Positions 58,536-64,000 of a stretch of DNA of 64,000 nt are shown in pieces. How positions within the stretch are numbered: the first letter of the stretch is position 1; every line of letters begins with the position of its first letter. A program made the translations under genes and the position numbers. The stretch is from Exophiala sp. HKRS030 (taxonomy: Eukaryota; Ascomycota; Eurotiomycetes; Chaetothyriales; Herpotrichiellaceae), in the NCBI GenBank assembly GCA_023897205.1, contig JAHWDD010000003.1, forward strand, positions 189,665 through 253,664, in the 5' to 3' direction. The notes below the pieces were generated by a model. That model saw nothing but the letters and a program-made list of their open reading frames with translations, made no database searches and was not told the DNA's origin.

Positions 58536-59488
58536 ATGACCATTCCTCGTCACAAGATGATTTCACAGATTTTACGCTTCACTCTCCCATATCCTCAAAC
58601 AATCTCGAGCCCTGAATTTCGTCGCCTTCGCGAGATTGTGTCCAAGGTCTGCATCAGTCAATATTACGGTTACACAATCTCGGCGCCGTTACCTCGTATG
58701 ACCGAAGAGATTTGCTGGGCCATTCGTAAGTCTTGGAGGTTCAGCCTGTTTTCGACCAACCATGTCAAGTGTCTAATGGCTTATTTTCCTCCAAACACAG
58801 ATTGGCCTACGATTTCAACACCGGCAGGACGCGCTGCAACGCTGGGGTGTTCTACCGCCGAAGGCAGCGTCATTGGCGCCAATGCTACATCCTTGCTACT
58901 CGAGATCGATGACGATAAGGCCTCGGAACTGATCAAGGCGTTCGAGGCGCGCGTGTGTGAGTTTGTGAGTGCTGAAAGTCTCTGACCCTGCACGAGTCTT
59001 GAAGGGTTGTTGATACATCTCCCGTCGAAATACCAGGCCTTCATAGCACTCTCGCAGGATGCGCCTCGTGAGTCCATCGACTTCCAGGTCTCCATGCACA
59101 AGACGTATACCGATACATACGGCATGCGGGGCTTCGAGGGAGGCCAGTGGGCATACTGCTCAAACACAAATGACTCTCTGGGCGATAAGTTAGGGAGTGA
59201 GAACGTCCAACTGACGTCCGACGAGAAGAGACTTGGCGTCTACGTCCTCGGATGGGAGAGCGTAGAGGTACGTACTACGCAGTTTCGTAGTTTCCGCTTT
59301 CTTTACTATGATCGCGTGAAACTGACCATGCCATGTCCATTTGCCTCCAATAGCTTCATCAGGCAGCGACAAAGACTGCTCTCTTTGCGGAAGAAATCGA
59401 CAAACTTTCCCCGTACTTCGGACCAGGGTCCGGTGCGTTTTACGTGTACTTTCGGAAGCATTCAAACGATGACCATGGAGGAACCTAG
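58536..59488 (+). CDS. ABM-like dimeric alpha/beta-barrel protein, function unknown
   Basis: Four exons (58536-58725, 58801-58964, 59037-59267, 59354-59488) encode 239 residues with good splice signals. The first exon begins MTIPRHKMISQILRFTLPYP; a central segment reads AFIALSQDAPRESIDFQVSM; the last exon follows YVLGWESVELHQAATKTALF and ends KLSPYFGPGSGAFYVYFRKH. The GWESVE-x-HQ pattern and alternating hydrophobic stretches resemble fungal ABM-type (antibiotic biosynthesis monooxygenase) barrel proteins, often two barrels in tandem. Such proteins act as small cofactor-free oxygenases or isomerases, but I cannot assign a reaction. It is divergent from the FAD monooxygenase gene, so the two may be co-regulated. 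Confidence 0.75.
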
Positions 59489-59938
59489 ATGTAGAACGTG
59501 ATTCGCTGTTGGCTATCGAGATCGAGAGTTCCATATCGAATACTTAGAATATCGTGTTGAGTCTCTTTGTTTCTGTTGAGTATGAAAAGATGTTGGGCGA
59601 AAAGCCTCAGTGACTCGTGCCTCTGTTTTTTGGTCTATTCCAATCCTTGGCCACAAAACACGTTTCCAGAGCATCTGCAAGTTAAAGCAGAGACAAATCA
59701 ATAATGATGACCGGTGACATCGAGATCAGGATCTGATTTAGTAGTAAGAACTGGCTGTAGTGCTTCGGGAGACAGTCAGTGATATAATGGAGCTGCTGCA
59801 GCGTTGTCATGAGAAACATGCAAGAAAGGGCTAGTAGCCGTATGACTGTAATATCTCTGACTCTTTCATCCCAGACATAAACATGCAACATCAATGACGA
59901 CAGCATACTGTTGTCCACAATGGAGACCAACTCCTGGC
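59489..59938. other. Convergent intergenic region
   Basis: 3' ends of the ABM-fold gene and the second MFS gene. Nothing else seen. Confidence 0.4.
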
Positions 59939-61645
59939 TTAAAGGGCATACCTCCACCCTTGCACGCCTCCGATGACAATCCCATCACGATCAGCCTTCT
60001 TGTTCCTCTTGTGGTACGTCCACACCATGAAAGTCAATGCAAGGATGTTGTACGTTGTAAGGCCAATAGTTGTCTGTACACCATTAGAAAGAAAGAACCT
60101 CAAAAAATGCAAGAAATTTCGTACATAGATTCCAGGACCATATGATGGCGCATCCTGACCACGGAAGATCAAGCTTCCAATGATACCACCGACGGCGCCG
60201 CAGGCAATTAAAACGCCAGAACTCACTGCGCGAGCCGCCGAATCTATGATATTTGACTGATTGAAGGCCAGTAGTGCAGGAACACTCGAATGAACACCCA
60301 TGGCAGCGAAGAAGATCCCTAGATATCGGACTTCGTCTGAGAAACCTTCACGCATAACTGGTCACATTTGTTAGCAAGCACCAGAATTCCCGGGGACCCA
60401 GCCATACTTATGAAGCCAATGAGCATGACGAAGTTGTTGAAGATGGCGACAATTCCTCTCATCTGATATCTATCAGAGATGTATGCTGTGATCATTAATA
60501 AGCCAAGTGCTGCGAAGAATGGATATCCGGAGCGAAGACTGGCTTGAAGACCAGAGTAGCCAAGCCCCTGTGAGTATTGTCAGTTTTGTTCAATGGTTGT
60601 ACACTTGAACACCAATACTTACATTGATGATGGTAGGAGAGAAGAACGCAACAGCATTGGCGGTGCCGACGGTGAAGCAGTAGATTGTGCCTTGAGCCCA
60701 GAGAGTCCAGTCCTTCGATGTCTGGACAAACGAGTTCCAGTTGACTTCGCCAGTTTTGTATTCTCCACGATCTTCTTTGAGCTTGTTGTAAAGGTAAACC
60801 CTTTGATCTGGTTTGATCCACTTCGTCCTGTCGGGGAATTTTGGAATAAAAAGGATTGCGACGAGACCCAAGGCCATAGAAAATCCTCCTTCGATGGAAA
60901 ATATCCATCTCCAACCTCGCATGTCTCTCACGCCATCAAGTTGGCCGAGACCATAGCTCAATATTCCTGCCAATGCGGAGGCGATGATACCAAATCCATA
61001 TGCCCCTGATATTCTCTTGTGTAATTCCTTGCGATCATACCAGCAGGATATGGTGAACTGGGATGAGTTGACAACGTCAGCGTGGACAAGGGAGCACGAG
61101 AAGTGAAGGACTCTCTTCTCGTTGTGAACCTGGAAGTGGTGACTACTTACCGTGATACCAGGGAGAACACCTCCCTCAAACAAACCAAGGAGAAATCTGA
61201 GGAAAACCATGACTTGCCAATTATGGACGAAGCCCATTCCACAAAGGACGGCGCCCCATGAGAACGTCAGAAAGGATAGCCAAAGTCGAGGCTGAACCTT
61301 GGTGAGAATCCAGTTGGAAGGCACATCACTTAGACAGTACCCAGGGAAGAACAACATGAGGATGACCGAGTATCGCTCCCCCTTTCCCAGATTTAAATCC
61401 TCAGCCATTCCGAGGACCTTAGCGCTCCCAATGTTTATCCGATCTATGATGGATACCGCGTATATCGTTCCAAGAATGGGCAAGACGTGAAGGTCGACCT
61501 GAAGCATGAAGCGCCGGATCTGGGCTCTGGTTAACGTAGGGGCCTCGTGTTTTTGGGGTTCGTCGACAAGCTTCTCGGCATGAACTGCCTCGATCTGCTC
61601 CTTCGTACCAGCGTTCATGTTGTTTTCAGCTTCGAGAGGATCCAT
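59939..61645 (-). CDS. DAL5-type MFS transporter, second copy
   Basis: Five exons (61645-61151, 61057-60623, 60567-60408, 60357-60125, 60073-59939) encode 485 residues. Landmarks: IYAVSIIDRINIGSAKVLGM, VILMLFFPGYCLSDVPSNWI, FLRFLLGLFEGGVLPGIT, AYGFGIIASALAGILSYGLG, GWRWIFSIEGGFSMALG and SLIFRGQDAPSYGPGIY, the last typical of the anion:cation symporter (Dal5) family. About twelve membrane spans are expected at the plasma membrane. Only distantly like the transporter at 45.5-47.9 kb and with far fewer introns, so the two are not a recent duplication. The first intron (93 nt) and last intron (51 nt) are both stop-free and multiples of three, so unspliced forms would stay in frame. Confidence 0.9.
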
Positions 61646-64000
61646 GTCTGCGTTGTGGGCGTAGGTGTAGGATGAAGGGGGTTGAATCAGTGACTTCCTG
61701 ATTGGGACTAGTGCCGTCGACAGTACTGCCCGCTCTCGAGTCCTTACTCGCGCAGCTCCCTCGTGTGAGTTATATTTGTGAATGAGGATCCTGTTGTAGT
61801 GAGAGCCTGATACAGGGTTCTTCGATTCGAGTACTTCCCAAACTTAGGCTACCTACTCTTTGCCGGGCTTGACGGTCTCGGGATCATCTTTATATAGCTA
61901 TCTTCGACAGAGCGAAACGGGAAATTCCCAACCCCCATGTTGCCACTTGTGCGTGCATTCTCTATTACCGCGTTATAGATCTTGGCCTTTGGAGACAAGA
62001 CGCTTTCGCTTCCAGTTTGAGTATGGCGATTTTGACCATCTGTAGCCAAGACGACCGTCTTTTGTCCTGGTGTTGGGCACTCCACGCCTTGGCTACCCCA
62101 GTTCTCCAAACATCCACACATTCATGAGCCATCTCGAAAAGCACCGGCGAATTGGTTCGCCCCTGTTGGTTGGGTCTCGCTAAATGATGGGGTACTCATT
62201 TCTGGGCATTCTGTCGTATATAGCTGGTATTGTATTCTCCCCCAGGTCATTCCCTTCGGTCTGAACTGTGGGGATTTTCCATGCTCTATATGACTTGGCG
62301 ACCGCTGCTGATAGGTAGGATATGCACACTCGAACCTGGTCATCTCAACTAGACGGCCCTTGGCAAGTGCTCGAGCAAATTCGACACTTGGAGTAGAGAG
62401 GTGAGGGACGAATTGCGAGACCCGAATGACCCTGCGACAAGACGCGAGACGACAAGCGAGGTTTGGCACATGAGCATGTAAAAGAAGCCATGTGGGCTCT
62501 CGAAAGTACTACTCTCGGAATTCCTCCACGTTGTGAAGATTTGTGGTTTCGAGATGAGGCGGAGACTCATCTTGCCAGTAGGGGTTTACGGACAAGCACA
62601 CGCAGTGAACCGAGGTGAGCCGGCGAGGGACAGAAAACGGGGAATACAGATGAAAAGGACTACATCCCGGTCTCGGAGATGCAGGGGGAATGTGCTCCCT
62701 TGCGATCATCTGTACTTGTCCATGTGGAGTACACTCTCGAAATCACAGTGTCATTGATTCTAAGAACAGGCTAAAAACGAAGTGCCCCCCCCATTATCAC
62801 CCTTTGGTACCAATATGTGTCAGATGGCAACCGACAAAATACAAGTTAAGAGACGATCTTAAGGACAATGTGAATGACAAGCCTCAAAACACTGGCGAGC
62901 GCCGAGACACCAAAAAAGACAGTTACAACGACTAGATTGTTCATTGCTCAGTCGTGTGCGTTTTTGCAAAGGCGTCTGCATTTTATCCATCGCCGACGAG
63001 ATATTCAGGTAGATTCTCCACATTGAAGGAATGCCCTGACATTTGTAAGTGATTAGCCTACCCTGATGATGTTCGCTATATTGTCTAGCTCCATGTCATG
63101 CTGGAATGACTTTAGAAGGCCAAGAGCCAGATGAATGCGTGTACGAACTATATCTTGCAGGTTATCACAAAGGGAAAGCAAGTTTTCGCTTCAGAACGAC
63201 TGATCTCTGTCGAAGGCTGTTGTCTGTACTCCATTGCTCCAGCTCTTCTTGACTGCAGACTGAATTCCGCCCTTCAGTGTCACCTATATCTAAAAGGAGG
63301 TGTTGTAACACCAGAACTCGCCTTAATCACATGTTACACATCACTCACATACTTGTCGTCGAGCTGATCGTCGTCGGGTGGCTGTCATTTCAAACAGGAT
63401 CATACTACAGCCAAACACCACGTGGAATCCCGAACCGAGAATGTTGAAGGAATCGATGGGTCTGTATAGCAGTCGATGGTGTCAGGCAACCGCCTGCAAG
63501 GGCTGGTAGGCAATTGCACTGCCTGGTTCATCTGCCAATCATTTTCAACCTCGCCTAATGGGCTGCCCGGCCACGTACAAACATGACTCAAGTTTGAACG
63601 ATCGACTGCATTGCTGTTTGTTTCTTTGGGAAGGTTTATAAGGACTTGAGGTCGACATCATTTTTCGATTCTTGATCGATTGTCATTCTATCCGATAAAG
63701 CACCAAATATCCCAGATAAGCAGTGTTGTGATGCTAAATGAATCAAAGTTGTTGCCTTGTCTGCCTGTAATTGATCAGACGTTCAGCCTTGTAACGATTC
63801 CGCCAGCCTTGCCGCCTTCCAGCCTCACACACCAAAATCAACCGTGACTTCAGCCTTACAGTCACGAGGTACTTGCCAACTGACGAGGTATTGAATTCCA
63901 GGAACTCTCTCATACCCCGAAACACCCTCAGACATCTAAGTATTGACACTCTTTCAATAAATTCGCCGCCCCGGGCGTCTCAGTCTCATACTATTTCCCC
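61646..64000. other. Gene-poor right end
   Basis: About 2.35 kb with no frame that I can support. It starts with the promoter of the second MFS gene. Short frames near 62122-62469 and 63131-63367 look random, with no conserved motif and no convincing splice partners. I see no transposon ends, tRNA or repeat array. Confidence 0.5.

Noticed and set aside
40247..61645. Secondary-metabolite gene cluster
   Set aside because: No polyketide synthase, non-ribosomal peptide synthetase, terpene cyclase or prenyltransferase is present in the window.
61646..64000. Further genes at the right end
   Set aside because: Frames there are short, lack motifs and cannot be joined with convincing splice sites.

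Overview
The window is nuclear DNA of a filamentous ascomycete (Pezizomycotina). Nearly every gene is split by short introns of about 45-95 nt with GTRAGT-like donors, CTRAC-like branch points and YAG acceptors. The gene set is typically fungal: Snt2, HbrB, Gon7, Nam9, fungal-type Mob2 and calnexin, a C2H2/fungal_trans regulator and DAL5-type transporters. Gene content and the style of the conserved proteins suggest Eurotiomycetes, perhaps Chaetothyriales. That placement is inference and was not tested by search.

Region 1 (1-44.9 kb) is mostly housekeeping. From the left: the 5' end of a DNA polymerase theta-type helicase gene running off the edge, the chromatin reader SNT2, the Paf1-complex subunit LEO1, a MOB2 kinase co-activator, a gap holding a stray piece of 25S rDNA, calnexin, the methionine-salvage dehydratase MDE1, a small coiled-coil protein, VPS39/VAM6, the KEOPS subunit GON7, the TORC2-associated HbrB, a bZIP regulator, a membrane-linked hormone-sensitive-lipase-type hydrolase, a RING E3 ligase, FIS1, SPC24, mitoribosomal uS4m (NAM9), thioredoxin reductase and an HDHD3-like HAD protein. 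At the end of this part lie a MmgE/PrpD-family enzyme and a C2H2/fungal_trans transcription factor.

Region 2 (about 40.2-61.6 kb) is different. It is a dense run of accessory catabolic genes: the PrpD-family enzyme, the regulator, two DAL5-type MFS transporters, an Ldh2-type dehydrogenase, a medium-chain alcohol dehydrogenase, a 3-hydroxyisobutyrate-dehydrogenase-type enzyme, a metallo-beta-lactamase-fold lactonase-like hydrolase, a TcuA-like FAD dehydrogenase, an aromatic-type FAD monooxygenase and an ABM-fold protein. Transporters, regulator, oxidoreductases and hydrolase together look like a clustered pathway for an unusual carboxylic or hydroxy acid, or a lactone. The substrate cannot be read from the sequence.

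Region 3 (61.6-64 kb) has no gene I can support. Gene models were built by hand from splice signals, reading-frame continuity and remembered family sequence; the exon boundaries in each entry were checked for phase. No database or structure search was possible.
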